Positions 50,466-60,456 of a stretch of DNA of 64,000 bases are shown here, piece by piece. The stretch covers positions 31,996-95,995 of the forward strand of contig JAHCHY010000018.1 in NCBI GenBank assembly GCA_026129485.1, read 5' to 3'. The stretch comes from Cyclobacteriaceae bacterium. GTDB lineage: Bacteria; Bacteroidota; Bacteroidia; Cytophagales; Cyclobacteriaceae. A model generated the notes under the pieces. It saw nothing but the letters and a program-made list of their open reading frames with translations, was not told the DNA's origin and did no database searches. Both the position numbers and the translations under genes were made by a program. Every line of letters starts with the position of its first letter. Position 1 is the first letter of the stretch.

Positions 50466-51303
50466 AAAACCCTTTTCCGCTTTTACGACCCAATTCACCT
50501 TTATCAATTTTTTCTTTCTGTACCGGGCTTGGTTTAAACTTAGGCGCTTTATTAAAACCGAGGTATACAGATTCTGTTACGGCATAATTCACATCAATCC
50601 CAATCAGATCCATTAGCTCAAATGGCCCCATTTTAAATCCCGATGCGCGCATAAGCGAATCTATCACTTCCGGTGATGCTCCCTTTTCAACTGCCAGCAA
50701 CGATTCCACATAAAAATGCCGGGCTACCCGGTTAACGATAAAACCCGGGGAATCTTTTGCGTACACGCTTACTTTACCGATTGATTCCGCAAAAGTTTTC
50801 AATACGCTCAACACATCCGGGGTGGTATTGGCTCCCGCAACTATTTCCACCAGCTTCATAATATGTGCCGGGTTGAAAAAATGCAACCCGGCACACTGCC
50901 CGGGGTTATTCAAAGCAGAGGCAATATTGCTTACTGATAGTGAAGACGTATTGGTAGCCAGGATAGCCTTTCCTTCGTTCAGCGCCTCAACCTGCTTAAA
51001 CAGGTTTTGTTTCAATTCGAGATTCTCGGCAATGGCTTCAATTACAAGATCGGCTTTCAGCTGTTCAGGGGCGGTTGCGATAGAAATTCTTTTTACTGCT
51101 TCGGCAGAAGCATTGTATGTGATACGCCCTTTCTCCGTTAGCTGCAGCAAGGTTTTCCTGATTAAAGAAAAAGCGCGTTCGCAAGCCGCATCATTTACAT
51201 CAAATAACCGGGTCTCATACCCGGCTAATGCACAGGAGACAGCTATCCCCTGGCCCATCGTACCGGCCCCGGCAATGCCAATGGTTTTTACTTCAAAAGC
51301 CAT
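50446..51303 (-). CDS. 3-hydroxybutyryl-CoA dehydrogenase
   Basis: 285 residues, NAD(P)-dependent oxidation of 3-hydroxyacyl-CoA. The Rossmann motif IGIAGAGTMGQGIAVSCALAG is at residues about 7-26. The conserved ATNTSSLSVSNIA, the catalytic histidine region GLHFFNPAHIMKLVEIV, and the C-terminal DSPGFIVNRVARHFYVE and FELMDLIGIDVN follow. Normal length for the short form without a hydratase domain. Oriented with the DegT gene upstream, overlapping it by 11 bases, though the two are not obviously related in function. Confidence 0.93.
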   Translation of the reverse strand: MAFEVKTIGIAGAGTMGQGIAVSCALAGYETRLFDVNDAACERAFSLIRKTLLQLTEKGRITYNASAEAVKRISIATAPEQLKADLVIEAIAENLELKQNLFKQVEALNEGKAILATNTSSLSVSNIASALNNPGQCAGLHFFNPAHIMKLVEIVAGANTTPDVLSVLKTFAESIGKVSVYAKDSPGFIVNRVARHFYVESLLAVEKGASPEVIDSLMRASGFKMGPFELMDLIGIDVNYAVTESVYLGFNKAPKFKPSPVQKEKIDKGELGRKSGKGFYAYAQK

Positions 51304-52399
51304 AAAACGATTTTATTTCCTGGCACACGTATTCAACCTGCTGGCGCGAAAGAAACGGATGCAACGGCAGGGAAACAACTTCATGCTGAAGCCGGGCTGC
51401 AACCGGAAAATCACTTTCATGATGATTCAGCCAGGCGTATGCAGGCTCGAACGGAAGCGCTTTGGGATAATGAATTAAGGTTTGTATGCCCTGCTGCGCG
51501 AGGTATGCCCGCAGCTCATCCCGTTGCCTAGCACGAATAACAAAGAGGTGAAACACATGCGTATTTGCTCCCGCTGTTTGCGGTAAAACAAGCTCACTTA
51601 CCGGCTTCAGATTTTGAATGTATACTTCAGCCAACGCCTTGCGTTTCTCCGTCCACGCAGAAACGTATTTCAGATTAACCGTAAGGATGGCCGCCTGCAT
51701 GGAATCGAGCCTGCTGTTTGTTCCTTCAAAAAGATGCTCGTCTTTTGTAAGGCCGCCATGGTTGGCCAGCCTTCTTACTTTCGCAGCCAGCCATTCGCTA
51801 TTCGTAACCAAGCAGCCGGCATCACCAAACGCCCCCAGGTTTTTGGTTGGGTAAAAGCTGAATACCCCGCAATCGCCAAGGGTACCGGCTTTACCCGCAG
51901 CCGATTCAGCAAAATGTGCCTGTGAGCAATCTTCAATAAGGCTGAGCTTATATCGTTCGCACAAATCTTTGATTGATTTAACATCAGCCATTTGTCCGTA
52001 CAAGTGCACGGCAATCACTGCCTTTGTTCTGGACGTAATTTTTTTTTCGATTGCTTTTGCAGAAACCGTAAAAGTACCCGGTTCTACATCTGCAAATACA
52101 ACCTTCGCTCCGCAAAGTGTAATCACCTCGGCTGACGAAATCCAGCTCCAGGCAGGCGTTATCACTTCATCACCGGGCTTTATATCCAGCGCTTTCAGGG
52201 CCAGGAACAATCCATCGGTGGCATTACCCAGGCCCACCGCATGCGAAATACCGCAGCGGACTGCAAATGCAACTTCAAACCCGCTAACATGGCTGCTTCC
52301 AATAAACCAGCCACCTTGTAAAACCTGTTGAATAGCTTCATCAATCTCTGGTCGAATTGCCTGGTACCTGGCAGCAAGGTCATTAAACAGAACCTGCAT
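51293..52399 (-). CDS. DegT/DnrJ/EryC1/StrS-family sugar aminotransferase
   Basis: 368 residues. PLP lysine in FYPTKNLGAFGDAG (Lys at about residue 186). The N-terminal GGWFIGSSHVSGFEVAFAV, GNATDGLFLALKAL, TPAWSWISSAEVI and LIEDCSQAHFA are all as in dTDP-ketohexose aminotransferases (FdtB/QdtB-like), which make amino sugars for O-antigen. Substrate is unknown; no dTDP-ketosugar isomerase is adjacent. It is at the edge of the polysaccharide cluster but separated from the rest by pheS. Confidence 0.9.
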   Translation of the reverse strand: MQVLFNDLAARYQAIRPEIDEAIQQVLQGGWFIGSSHVSGFEVAFAVRCGISHAVGLGNATDGLFLALKALDIKPGDEVITPAWSWISSAEVITLCGAKVVFADVEPGTFTVSAKAIEKKITSRTKAVIAVHLYGQMADVKSIKDLCERYKLSLIEDCSQAHFAESAAGKAGTLGDCGVFSFYPTKNLGAFGDAGCLVTNSEWLAAKVRRLANHGGLTKDEHLFEGTNSRLDSMQAAILTVNLKYVSAWTEKRKALAEVYIQNLKPVSELVLPQTAGANTHVFHLFVIRARQRDELRAYLAQQGIQTLIHYPKALPFEPAYAWLNHHESDFPVAARLQHEVVSLPLHPFLSRQQVEYVCQEIKSFYGF

Positions 52400-52407
52400 G
52401 GCTTGGT

Positions 52408-53430
52408 TTACATTACAGGTTTGAATTGTTTTAAAAAACGGATGTCGTTTTCGGAGAACAGGCGCAGATCGTTTATGCCATAACGCAACATGGTAATACG
52501 CTCAATGCCCATACCAAATGCAAACCCTGTGTACATTTCCGGGTCAACACCACAATTACGAAGTACATTAGGATGTACCATACCCGAACCGGCAATTTCT
52601 ACCCAGCCGGAATATTTGCATACGTTGCAACCTTTACCGTGACAGATCAAACAGGAAATGTCAATTTCGGCACTTGGTTCTGTAAACGGGAAGAAAGAAG
52701 GGCGCAACCTGATTTTTGTTTCCTTACCAAACATTTCTTTGGCAAAGTGATACAGCGTTTGCTTCAGGTCGGCAAAGCCAACATTCGTATCCACATACAA
52801 GCCTTCTACCTGGTGAAAAAAGCAATGCGCCCGTGCTGAAATGGCTTCGTTGCGATACACGCGGCCTGGCATGATAGCACGGAAAGGCGGCTTGCGGTTT
52901 TTCATTAACCTGATCTGTACGTTTGACGTGTGTGTACGCAGCAACACATCAGGGTTCTTTTCAACAAAGAAGGTATCCTGCATTTCACGTGCAGGGTGAT
53001 TTTCAGGAAAATTAAGTGCCGTAAAATTATGCCAGTCGTCTTCCACCTCGGGGCCATCTTCCACGTTAAAGCCAAGTCGCTCAAAAATCTCGATAATGCG
53101 ATAGCGGGTTAATGAAAGGGGGTGCTGGCTGCCGGTTTTATTGGGAATAACGGGCAACGTAAGGTCGCCTTGAAAGGTTTGGTTTGCAGCAACACTATCC
53201 AGTTGTTCCTGGCCCAGCCTGAATTTTTCTTCCGATCGTTTTTTCAGATCGTTCAGCGCTTTGCCCAGTAATTTTTTTTGCTCAGCCGAAGCGGATTTCA
53301 ATTCATCAAACAAGGCTGTCAGCTCTCCTTTTTTGCTGATGAACTGTAATCTAAACTGCTCTAAGTTCTCGCGGGTTTGAATCGCAAATGCGCTTATCCG
53401 TGCTTCTATCGATTTAATCTTGTCTTCCAT
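52408..53430 (-). CDS. pheS: Phenylalanine-tRNA ligase alpha subunit
   Basis: 340 residues from MEDKIKSIEARISAF (53430; the longer frame adds seven residues and overlaps the next gene more). N-terminal coiled coil (residues about 1-85), then the class II catalytic core: motif 2 PPFRAIMPGRVYRNEAISARAHCFFHQVEG, and motif 3 GFAFGMGIERITMLRYGIND. The cysteine cluster ISCLICHGKGCNVCKYSGW is the zinc-like loop usual in these subunits. The start lies 17 bases inside the end of the WecA-like gene on the same strand. pheT is not in the window. Confidence 0.96.
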   Translation of the reverse strand: MEDKIKSIEARISAFAIQTRENLEQFRLQFISKKGELTALFDELKSASAEQKKLLGKALNDLKKRSEEKFRLGQEQLDSVAANQTFQGDLTLPVIPNKTGSQHPLSLTRYRIIEIFERLGFNVEDGPEVEDDWHNFTALNFPENHPAREMQDTFFVEKNPDVLLRTHTSNVQIRLMKNRKPPFRAIMPGRVYRNEAISARAHCFFHQVEGLYVDTNVGFADLKQTLYHFAKEMFGKETKIRLRPSFFPFTEPSAEIDISCLICHGKGCNVCKYSGWVEIAGSGMVHPNVLRNCGVDPEMYTGFAFGMGIERITMLRYGINDLRLFSENDIRFLKQFKPVM

Positions 53431-54481
53431 GGGCCATCCTGGCTTGCGCAAATTTTAATAAAAAGTTTATACCCAAACAGGCTACCAGCGCTATTCCTGA
53501 AATTAACCAATTGCCCTGGTTGCGCAAAAGTAACGCTAACACCAGAAATAATAAATTAATTACCGCAATAGAAACTACCGATTTACGATGTGAAAACCCA
53601 AGGTTAATAAACTGGTGGTGCAGGTGGTTGCGGTCGGCTTTAAATGGCGACTGGAGCTTACGCAATCGCAAAATAATAACGCGCAAGGTATCGAATACCG
53701 GGATAATTAAAACACAAATGGCGGTAGCTACTGGTGCCGGAAACCGGTAAGGCTGGTTCAACGGCAGGTGATAGCTTGTATCAATAAATTTGATGGATAA
53801 GTATGAGATCAGCAAGCCAATTGTAAGGGCACCGGTATCGCCCATAAAAATGCGGGAGGGCTGCCAGTTAAAATACAGAAACGCTATTAAACCACCTGCA
53901 AAACAACAGGCAATGTAGCTTAACGATGTTTCGCCTATTATAAAAAACCAGGTGCCATAAAAAGCCAGGATAATCAGGCCGATTGTTCCGGCAAGGCCGT
54001 CTAACCCGTCAATCAGGTTATAGGCATTGGTAAGAATCAAAATCACAAAAATGGTGATGGCCATTCCTATCCATTCCGCAAATTGATAGTCTCCAATAAA
54101 ACCGTATGTTGAGGTTAAAAAAGTTCGATCCAGGAAAACCAGCACAAGCACAGGCAAGAACTGGCTATACAATTTTTGCCTGGGAGATAAGGCAAGAATA
54201 TCATCGCGCATACCTACCGTAAACATGAGCGTTAAGGCAATAAAAAAATACCTGTAGGTCGCCCATTCTGCAAGGGAGAAGCTCAATAGCAAAGAAACAA
54301 TCACACCAAGATAAATGGAAAGCCCTCCCATAGAGGGTGTAAATGAAGTGTGTATCTTATGTGCTCCATGAGCATCAAAGATTTTCCATTGCCTCAATAC
54401 CTTGATAAAAACAGGAAAAAAAAGGAAAGAGACTAAAAAAGAAATGGCTGTATAGAAAGCAAGCTTTGTAATAAGGTTCAA
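53414..54481 (-). CDS. WecA/TagO-like undecaprenyl-phosphate sugar-1-phosphate transferase
   Basis: 355 residues, about ten membrane segments. Starts polysaccharide or O-antigen assembly by moving a HexNAc-1-phosphate (or similar) to undecaprenyl phosphate. Mg-binding DD in VGMRDDILALS, NAYNLIDGLDGLAG (catalytic Asp loop), QPSRIFMGDTGALTIG, and the HLHHQ motif in RNHLHHQFINLGFSHRKSV. MraY is the paralogue for peptidoglycan; HxHH loops and the cluster setting fit WecA-type. The start overlaps the WcaJ-like gene stop by four bases. Confidence 0.9.
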   Translation of the reverse strand: MNLITKLAFYTAISFLVSFLFFPVFIKVLRQWKIFDAHGAHKIHTSFTPSMGGLSIYLGVIVSLLLSFSLAEWATYRYFFIALTLMFTVGMRDDILALSPRQKLYSQFLPVLVLVFLDRTFLTSTYGFIGDYQFAEWIGMAITIFVILILTNAYNLIDGLDGLAGTIGLIILAFYGTWFFIIGETSLSYIACCFAGGLIAFLYFNWQPSRIFMGDTGALTIGLLISYLSIKFIDTSYHLPLNQPYRFPAPVATAICVLIIPVFDTLRVIILRLRKLQSPFKADRNHLHHQFINLGFSHRKSVVSIAVINLLFLVLALLLRNQGNWLISGIALVACLGINFLLKFAQARMAHGRQD

Positions 54482-55821
54482 TAAGCTTTATCGCTGCCCC
54501 GGATTAAGCTAATTATGGTCAAAAATATAATTTTTATGTCCAACCAAAAAGTCCAGTTTTCTATGTAGTAGCGATCAAGACGAACCCGGTTTTCCATGTC
54601 GGCTAATGTCTGCGTTTCGCCTCTGTAGCCCAGGCATTGTGCTAAGCCAGTAATACCTGGTTTTACGTAATGTCTACCCATGAATTTTTCTATCAACTTA
54701 CTGTACTCTTCGGTATGACTTAACATATGAGGACGCGGTCCTATGACAGACATATTGCCAATAAATACATTAAAGAACTGTGGCAATTCGTCAATACTGG
54801 TTTTACGAAGAAATGCACCAAGTTTGGTAATACGCGGATCATTTTTTGTGGCCTGCTTAGAGTTTGCATCAATGCTTGATCTCATTGAACGAAACTTAAA
54901 ACAATTAAAAGGTTTATTAAATTTTCCGCTTCTTGGTTGAACAAAAAATACAGCGCCTCTGGAATCGAACTTAATGATAATGGCTATAATCGGTAAGAGC
55001 CAGGACATCACCGTTAAAATAAAAACAGTCGAAAAAACCAAATCGAAGATACGTTTGATGATCTGATTTGAGGCTTCATCAAGGTTTATAACGGAACGAT
55101 TTTGTTTTATTTCCTGATCATAGCGATCCAGTTGTATGGTTTGTGTGGTTGACGCTGCCGTGTTAAAAACAACTCTTACTTTGATAAGTGAATCGAGGCC
55201 TAAATCAATGAGTGGCTTAAGTGCCTTATCCGTTAATTCATTTGAACAACAGAATACTTCGTGAACATCGATGTTTTTAGTTACATCTCTTATTTGTTGA
55301 ACCAGCTTTTCACCATCACCGTCAAAATCAATGTAACCTACAAAGCGATAGCCCAAGTCTGCATTGGACAGGTAGTACTTTCTTACCTCTGCTGAGGTCT
55401 CATTCTTACCAATTAGTACATAATTTTTAATAGTCAGTTCGGCCGTGAAAATTTTGCGTAAGTAGTAAGTAATAATTCTCCATAAAAAAAAGCCGGGAAT
55501 AAAAACGAGATAAATAAGCCCTGTTTGATAAACTGAATAGGTCTTTCGCAGAAAAAAAATCAAAGACACAACAACAAGTAAGTGGATAAATAAAAAAGCC
55601 AATTGTGTTTTTGCTACTTTCGAAACAGTCCAGGCTTTATCAAGATTATAGGGACTGGATACCAGGGTTAAGTATAGCCAAGCCAAATTACTAAAGATAA
55701 AAAGATAAACCTTGTTGCTAAGATCAGTCGGCTCTGTTTGTACCAAAAACGATACTGCTATAGCTAAATTGAGTAACAACAAGTCACCTAGAAAAAAAAT
55801 CAGCCTGAGTATGGTAGACAT
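54478..55821 (-). CDS. WcaJ-like undecaprenyl-phosphate glucose phosphotransferase
   Basis: 447 residues. Four or five N-terminal membrane segments, a CoA-binding-like/Rossmann-type middle (residues about 140-240), and the bacterial sugar transferase domain (from about residue 255): [71 protein letters not shown] and [16 protein letters not shown]. It transfers the first sugar, usually glucose or galactose phosphate, to undecaprenyl phosphate. Together with the WecA-like gene there are two possible initiating enzymes in one cluster. Coupled to WecA-like downstream by ATGA overlap. Confidence 0.92.
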   Translation of the reverse strand: MSTILRLIFFLGDLLLLNLAIAVSFLVQTEPTDLSNKVYLFIFSNLAWLYLTLVSSPYNLDKAWTVSKVAKTQLAFLFIHLLVVVSLIFFLRKTYSVYQTGLIYLVFIPGFFLWRIITYYLRKIFTAELTIKNYVLIGKNETSAEVRKYYLSNADLGYRFVGYIDFDGDGEKLVQQIRDVTKNIDVHEVFCCSNELTDKALKPLIDLGLDSLIKVRVVFNTAASTTQTIQLDRYDQEIKQNRSVINLDEASNQIIKRIFDLVFSTVFILTVMSWLLPIIAIIIKFDSRGAVFFVQPRSGKFNKPFNCFKFRSMRSSIDANSKQATKNDPRITKLGAFLRKTSIDELPQFFNVFIGNMSVIGPRPHMLSHTEEYSKLIEKFMGRHYVKPGITGLAQCLGYRGETQTLADMENRVRLDRYYIENWTFWLDIKIIFLTIISLIRGSDKAY

Positions 55822-55854
55822 CTAAATAATACTTGTTAACAAGATTAGTGAAAT

Positions 55855-57039
55855 TTAGGGATCTTTCAAGGCAGAGATTTCTGATTTAAGAGAGAGGTAA
55901 TAAGAAACAAAAACTTGGTGTAGCAAGGCAAAAAAAACCACGCCTTGGTAACGCCCCAAGAACACCTCAGTCATACCATAAAGCAAAAAAGGAAAAAACA
56001 CCAATACACCAAGAACATGATGATGTTTTACCGCCAAAAAAATCGGACGGCAAATCAGAATCAAGACTGCAACCAGGCCAAATATTCCGTTAGTAAGAAG
56101 TATCTGAATAAACTGATTGTGTGAATTGTAACTTTCTTTGGCAAAGAAGGTTAGATTATGTGTAATATAATATGCATTCATTGTTTCCCGGTAATCACCT
56201 GTACCCACCCCAAAAACTATATCGGGCACTGCCTGTAGAGCCGATTCCCAGAGAACGTAACGCTCCCAAGAATCATCCAATATAACATTGCGGCCCTCTT
56301 GCTCTATTCCGTTTACAATAAACAGGCATAAAAGCATTAGAATAACTACCACAAATGTTCGTTTTGCAAACGAATTTTTATAATCAACCAAAAATTTGAG
56401 AATAAAGAAGGCAAAAACAAAGGATGCACTTATAAAAGCTGTACGCCCGCCTGTGAGCATCAGAACAATAAAAAAGAAAAATATAAGAGAAATGATAATA
56501 CCATGTTTGAATGTAGTCAGGTTATAATATAAAATGCATAACCCATAGGTGATTGCAAAAATCAAATAATACGCCAGATAAGTAGGGTGTGAATTTAAAA
56601 CATCTGTTAACTGATAAAAGAAAAAATTTGAAACTCCTCCCAGTAAAAAATAATTAACAGTCGCATGTACAAGTACAATAACGCATGCTACAAATAATCC
56701 GGCAACAAACGAATAAATTAATTCATTCAGTCCATTATCAGTGGTACTATTAAATCCAACTATTATAAGTGGTATTGCAACGAAACTAAAATTAGTTTCC
56801 AAAACCCGCAGGCCGGTTTGCCATTCCGCAGAGTAAAAGACTCCACAAATCAGCACAATAAGATAGACTAAAATGTCACTAAAAAGTGACAACTTCAGTC
56901 TTGAGATGTTCAAATTCAATAAGGCCAAGACTAAGCATACAACCAGTATCCTGGCATTCAGAAATGATGAAATAGGAATTGAGAAAGCTAACAATAAAGT
57001 TGCCGCCTTAAGGTATCTTTTTTTATTATAAAGCATCAT
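55855..57039 (-). CDS. O-antigen ligase/polymerase family membrane protein (Wzy or WaaL type)
   Basis: 394 residues, about 11 membrane segments. The Wzy_C-type central loop has GTGDYRETMNAYYITHNLTFFAKESYNSHNQFIQILLTNGIFG, with the SHNQF motif typical of O-antigen ligases and polymerases. The DNA is AT-rich compared with the housekeeping genes. Either polymerises glycan repeats or ligates them to a lipid or protein. Its reading direction matches the WcaJ-like gene, 33 bases apart. Confidence 0.88.
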   Translation of the reverse strand: MMLYNKKRYLKAATLLLAFSIPISSFLNARILVVCLVLALLNLNISRLKLSLFSDILVYLIVLICGVFYSAEWQTGLRVLETNFSFVAIPLIIVGFNSTTDNGLNELIYSFVAGLFVACVIVLVHATVNYFLLGGVSNFFFYQLTDVLNSHPTYLAYYLIFAITYGLCILYYNLTTFKHGIIISLIFFFFIVLMLTGGRTAFISASFVFAFFILKFLVDYKNSFAKRTFVVVILMLLCLFIVNGIEQEGRNVILDDSWERYVLWESALQAVPDIVFGVGTGDYRETMNAYYITHNLTFFAKESYNSHNQFIQILLTNGIFGLVAVLILICRPIFLAVKHHHVLGVLVFFPFLLYGMTEVFLGRYQGVVFFALLHQVFVSYYLSLKSEISALKDP

Positions 57040-57068
57040 AACGTTAAACCGATACGCTCACAACTTGT

Positions 57069-58034
57069 TTAAAAATCAGAGCTACTCAAGTTCTTCCAAT
57101 GAAGAAGTGAATCCCTAAAGTTATATTTGAATACAAAACCCTTTTTTATTAATACATTCGGCAAAATATGGGTTGGTCTTGCAACCTTCTTTACCCGGTC
57201 GGGATGTATTCCATTAAATCTAGGACTTATCCTATAAATAATTGAAGCCGTTAAGTGTAAGATCCAAAAGGGGATTCTGATTGTCCTTCCATTATATTTT
57301 AAGGTTTCGTTTACTATTTTAATCATCTCCCCAATGGGTTCTGTCTCTTTCTCGACATAATTGTAAATAATTATCTTTTCCTTCTCATTCATCATAAACC
57401 AGATGCTTTCCAAAAGGCCATAAATGTATCCGTATGATTTATGGATAGAGGGGCTTGTAGGCAAAAAAAAGTATCCCCTTTTTATGGCCTTGATCATACG
57501 CAATATATTACCGGGATCATTAGGGCCATAGATAACCCCGGGGCGAACACTCACCAGCCGCCTTTGATTGCCATTTAATGCCCACATTTGATGAGTTGAC
57601 TCGGCTATCAATTTCGAAATTCCATAGGGAGTATTAGGGGTTGTCATTGAATCTTCGGCCGTTGGAGTTAAGGTAGGCCCGTAAACAGAAATACTTGCCG
57701 TAAAAAAAATATTATTGCATAAAATTTTTTCAGCAAAATCACAAACGTTTTTTGCTCCACAGATATTAGTCTCATAGTACTCCATCGGTTTATGACCCGG
57801 CTCTCTATGTACCGCTGCGAAATTAAAAATCCAATCAACTGTCCCAGCTTCATATGGTAAATTGATTGATTTCCTTACATCAGTAAGTGTTGTACGTATT
57901 CCTTTGTGGCCATTGAGCGAAGACTCTCGAATATCAGCAATATGAACTGTCGAAAAAATATTCTTATCAAGTAGAAAATTAGCAAGATGAGTTCCTATGT
58001 ATCCGGCCCCACCAAAAATAATACAAGTTGACAT
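57069..58034 (-). CDS. NAD-dependent sugar epimerase/dehydratase (SDR)
   Basis: 321 residues. N-terminal Rossmann motif IIFGGAGYIGTHLANFLL, the catalytic Ser/Tyr/Lys in TASISVYGPT and TPYGISKLIAE (YxxxK), and VRPGVIYGPNDPGNILRMI in the sugar-binding part. A UDP- or dTDP-sugar modifying enzyme, probably for the cluster's glycan; specificity cannot be read. Located between the O-antigen ligase and a GT2 gene in one direction. Confidence 0.88.
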   Translation of the reverse strand: MSTCIIFGGAGYIGTHLANFLLDKNIFSTVHIADIRESSLNGHKGIRTTLTDVRKSINLPYEAGTVDWIFNFAAVHREPGHKPMEYYETNICGAKNVCDFAEKILCNNIFFTASISVYGPTLTPTAEDSMTTPNTPYGISKLIAESTHQMWALNGNQRRLVSVRPGVIYGPNDPGNILRMIKAIKRGYFFLPTSPSIHKSYGYIYGLLESIWFMMNEKEKIIIYNYVEKETEPIGEMIKIVNETLKYNGRTIRIPFWILHLTASIIYRISPRFNGIHPDRVKKVARPTHILPNVLIKKGFVFKYNFRDSLLHWKNLSSSDF

Positions 58035-58053
58035 TTTTAATCTCCTTAAAAAT

Positions 58054-58977
58054 TTATGAATCCTTCTTCTTCCAATAATAGGAATGCATACTTATAATCG
58101 GCTTTAACCTGTCAGGCAAAAATTTTGAGTATTTACCTAAGTTATATCCTACGTACTTTACTGTGGTGCGAATTAGAAATTCAGGAAGCAAAAGCCACTT
58201 TTTTTTAGTGTTTAAGTATTTAATTTCATTTCTAATAAATTTTAGCCCCTCTGCTTCTGCCTTACTAAAATTTTCGAGAATCCAGTATTCACTATTGTAA
58301 AAATAGCCTATATCAAAATACCTGGTAAATTCCTCTACTATAGAGTAGTTATGAGAGTGAAAAACTTTTGCCTCTGCCACATAAGCAATTTTATATCCTT
58401 TCAATATGGCCTTTGCTCCAACAAATACATCCTCACACATAATAAGGTTAGATGGAAACCCCCCAATAGAATTCAAAATACTCTTTTTGTAGGCAGCAAA
58501 GGAGTTAGATATCCAGGGCGTCTTTATTCCAAGTTCTTTTACGCTCGACAACGATTTTATAAAACTCTTCTCAGGATAATTATTCAATCTTGCAAATTCA
58601 CTTAACACAGAAGCTCCTTGCTTTGGTAGTTGTCGACCAAAAGACATCGCCACATCAGCCAATTGCAATGGCTTGATCAAAAATTCTACTGAATCATTAT
58701 TATCAAGTATGACATCTTGGGTAAGAAAAACAACTAACTCATTCTGAGCAAGACTCAAGCCCAAATTTCTAGTACCGCCATGATCAAATTGTTCTTTTTG
58801 AATAGACGTATAAGGAATATTTTGCGAATCCAGATATTCACATGTTCCATCAGAAGAACTGGAATCAATAACAATAAGATCTGCTTGAATTGTCTGTTTT
58901 GCTAAAGTAGGTAATAATTTCTTTACGTGGTCTAAACCATTATAGGTTAAGACCACAACTGATACTGTCTCTTTCAT
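58054..58977 (-). CDS. GT2 glycosyltransferase (rhamnosyltransferase-like)
   Basis: 307 residues. GT-A motifs: VVVLTYNGLDHVKKLLPTL, VIDSSSSDGTCEYL, FDHGGTRNLGLSLAQNELVVFLTQD, and the later NSFAAYKKSILNSIGGFPSNLIMCEDVFVGAKAILKGYKI (acceptor-side ED). HGGTRNLG is common to rhamnosyl- and related transferases; the sugar is unknown. First gene on the minus strand side of the cluster's divergent promoter region. Confidence 0.9.
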   Translation of the reverse strand: MKETVSVVVLTYNGLDHVKKLLPTLAKQTIQADLIVIDSSSSDGTCEYLDSQNIPYTSIQKEQFDHGGTRNLGLSLAQNELVVFLTQDVILDNNDSVEFLIKPLQLADVAMSFGRQLPKQGASVLSEFARLNNYPEKSFIKSLSSVKELGIKTPWISNSFAAYKKSILNSIGGFPSNLIMCEDVFVGAKAILKGYKIAYVAEAKVFHSHNYSIVEEFTRYFDIGYFYNSEYWILENFSKAEAEGLKFIRNEIKYLNTKKKWLLLPEFLIRTTVKYVGYNLGKYSKFLPDRLKPIISMHSYYWKKKDS

Positions 58978-59365
58978 TTTTAAGTAACTATATAGCCCGT
59001 TGTCTATCAGTGATATACAACAATAAAATAATGCGTACTTTGATAAGTGCTCCTAACTAAAAACACACCTTATTATTACACGATAAAATTACAGAAATCC
59101 TTGTAAAAAAGCGGAGCAAATCAGTCATTTCATCAATGTATAACGATCTGTTATTGTTTCTCCCTTAAAAATCTTCCGCCTAAAAAACCAACCTTTGACC
59201 AGAAATTAGACTTTAATCTTTTCTCCCAAGACATCTTGTTGGAGAACAACAAGGTGCTCTCCAAAACCCAAATTTAAGTATGGGTTTTGATCATCACTGA
59301 TAGATTTTTTTTGTATAATTGAATTTACCAGTAATTAAAAAGACTTACATATTTGATTTAGACGC
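58978..59365. other. 388-base AT-rich divergent intergenic region of the polysaccharide cluster
   Basis: Lies between the minus-strand GT2 and the plus-strand GT4 genes. No coding frame of note. Two hairpins: CTTGTTGGAGAACAACAAG at about 59233-59251, and CAAAACCC/GGGTTTTG at about 59264-59288 around a 13-base loop. A TATAATTG at 59314-59321 resembles both -10 and the phylum's -7 element, but no well-spaced upstream TTTG was found. Promoters for both directions are expected here. Confidence 0.5.
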
Positions 59366-60358
59366 GTGGAGATTTTGATTGATTCTAGATGGGATGGAGA
59401 CTCGGGTATTGGCCGGGTATATCGTGAGGTTATTAAACACACGCCTTCAAATATAAATATCAGTAAGGTAAACAAGTCTTTTTCGCTGGGAAGTCCTTTG
59501 TCTCCGCTTTACTTAGCCTGGCAAATTGTTAATCAGCCAGCAAATGTGTTTTGGTCACCTTCGTTCATGCCTCCGCTTTATTCCAAAATCCCATATATCA
59601 TTACTGTTCATGACTTAATGCATCTGTATTATTATTCCAAATTTCACGCTTACTACATGCGCTACGTATTAGCGCCTCTTTTTAAAAAATCACAAATTAT
59701 TACCGTATCAGAATTTACAAAACAACTTTTGATAACTGAGCTTGGCTTGAGTGGTGATTCAATCAATTTAGTATATAACGGGGTTGATAACTCATTCTTT
59801 ACAAACAAAGACATTTATATTCTAAACAGACCCTACATAGTCTATGTAGGGAATAGAAGGGCTTATAAAAATATCGAAAGAATGATTGTGGCATTTTCAC
59901 GGGCCAACATTTCTAAAGACATGGTGTTCGCGCTATCGGGAAAATCAAGCCCAGAGCTAGATAAAATTATCAGTAAAAATAATGTGGAAGGCAGAGTTTG
60001 CTTTTTAGGTTATATTGATGAAGAAAAGTTACCAAGCATATACAAAGGGGCCAGTGCTTTATTTTATATGTCGTTGATGGAGGGTTTTGGATTACCCATT
60101 ATTGAAGCAATGGCATCGGGCACCCCGGTGATAACTTCCAATACATCTTCAATGGTCGAGATTTCAAATAGAGCTGCTGCAATATGCAATCCCTTAAATG
60201 TTAGAGAGATGACTGAACAATTAGAGTTAGTATTAAATAACCCAAGATATAAAAGTGAGCTCCAAATAAAAGGATTAGAGAATGCCAAAAGATTTACATG
60301 GGATAAAACCGCAAAGCAAACATGGGAAATCATAACTTCAATGCCAATCAGCGCCTGA
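59366..60358 (+). CDS. GT4 glycosyltransferase with a GTG start
   Basis: 330 residues. GT-B fold: N-terminal domain without strong motifs apart from HDLMHLYYYSK; C-terminal domain from about residue 165 with YIVYVGNRRAYKNIERM, GYIDEEKLPSIYKGASALFYMSLMEGFGLPIIEAMASGTPVITSN (E-x7-E motif of GT4). The frame begins with GTG at 59366, since no ATG precedes the conserved ILIDSRWDGDSGIGRVYRE. Probably adds mannose, glucose or similar to the repeat unit. Confidence 0.9.
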   Translation: MEILIDSRWDGDSGIGRVYREVIKHTPSNINISKVNKSFSLGSPLSPLYLAWQIVNQPANVFWSPSFMPPLYSKIPYIITVHDLMHLYYYSKFHAYYMRYVLAPLFKKSQIITVSEFTKQLLITELGLSGDSINLVYNGVDNSFFTNKDIYILNRPYIVYVGNRRAYKNIERMIVAFSRANISKDMVFALSGKSSPELDKIISKNNVEGRVCFLGYIDEEKLPSIYKGASALFYMSLMEGFGLPIIEAMASGTPVITSNTSSMVEISNRAAAICNPLNVREMTEQLELVLNNPRYKSELQIKGLENAKRFTWDKTAKQTWEIITSMPISA

Positions 60359-60456
60359 TAAACAACAAGCATTGGATTGCGCATAAAACCGAAGGAACAA
60401 ATTTTACCAGCTGGCAACTCTTCCTTTAATAAAGGAATTACCATTTCAATAGTTTT

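Noticed and set aside
59281-59330. Promoter with TATAATTG before the GT4 gene
   Set aside because: The only upstream TTTG is 24 bases away, more than the usual 19-21 spacing, so it is listed only within the intergenic entry.
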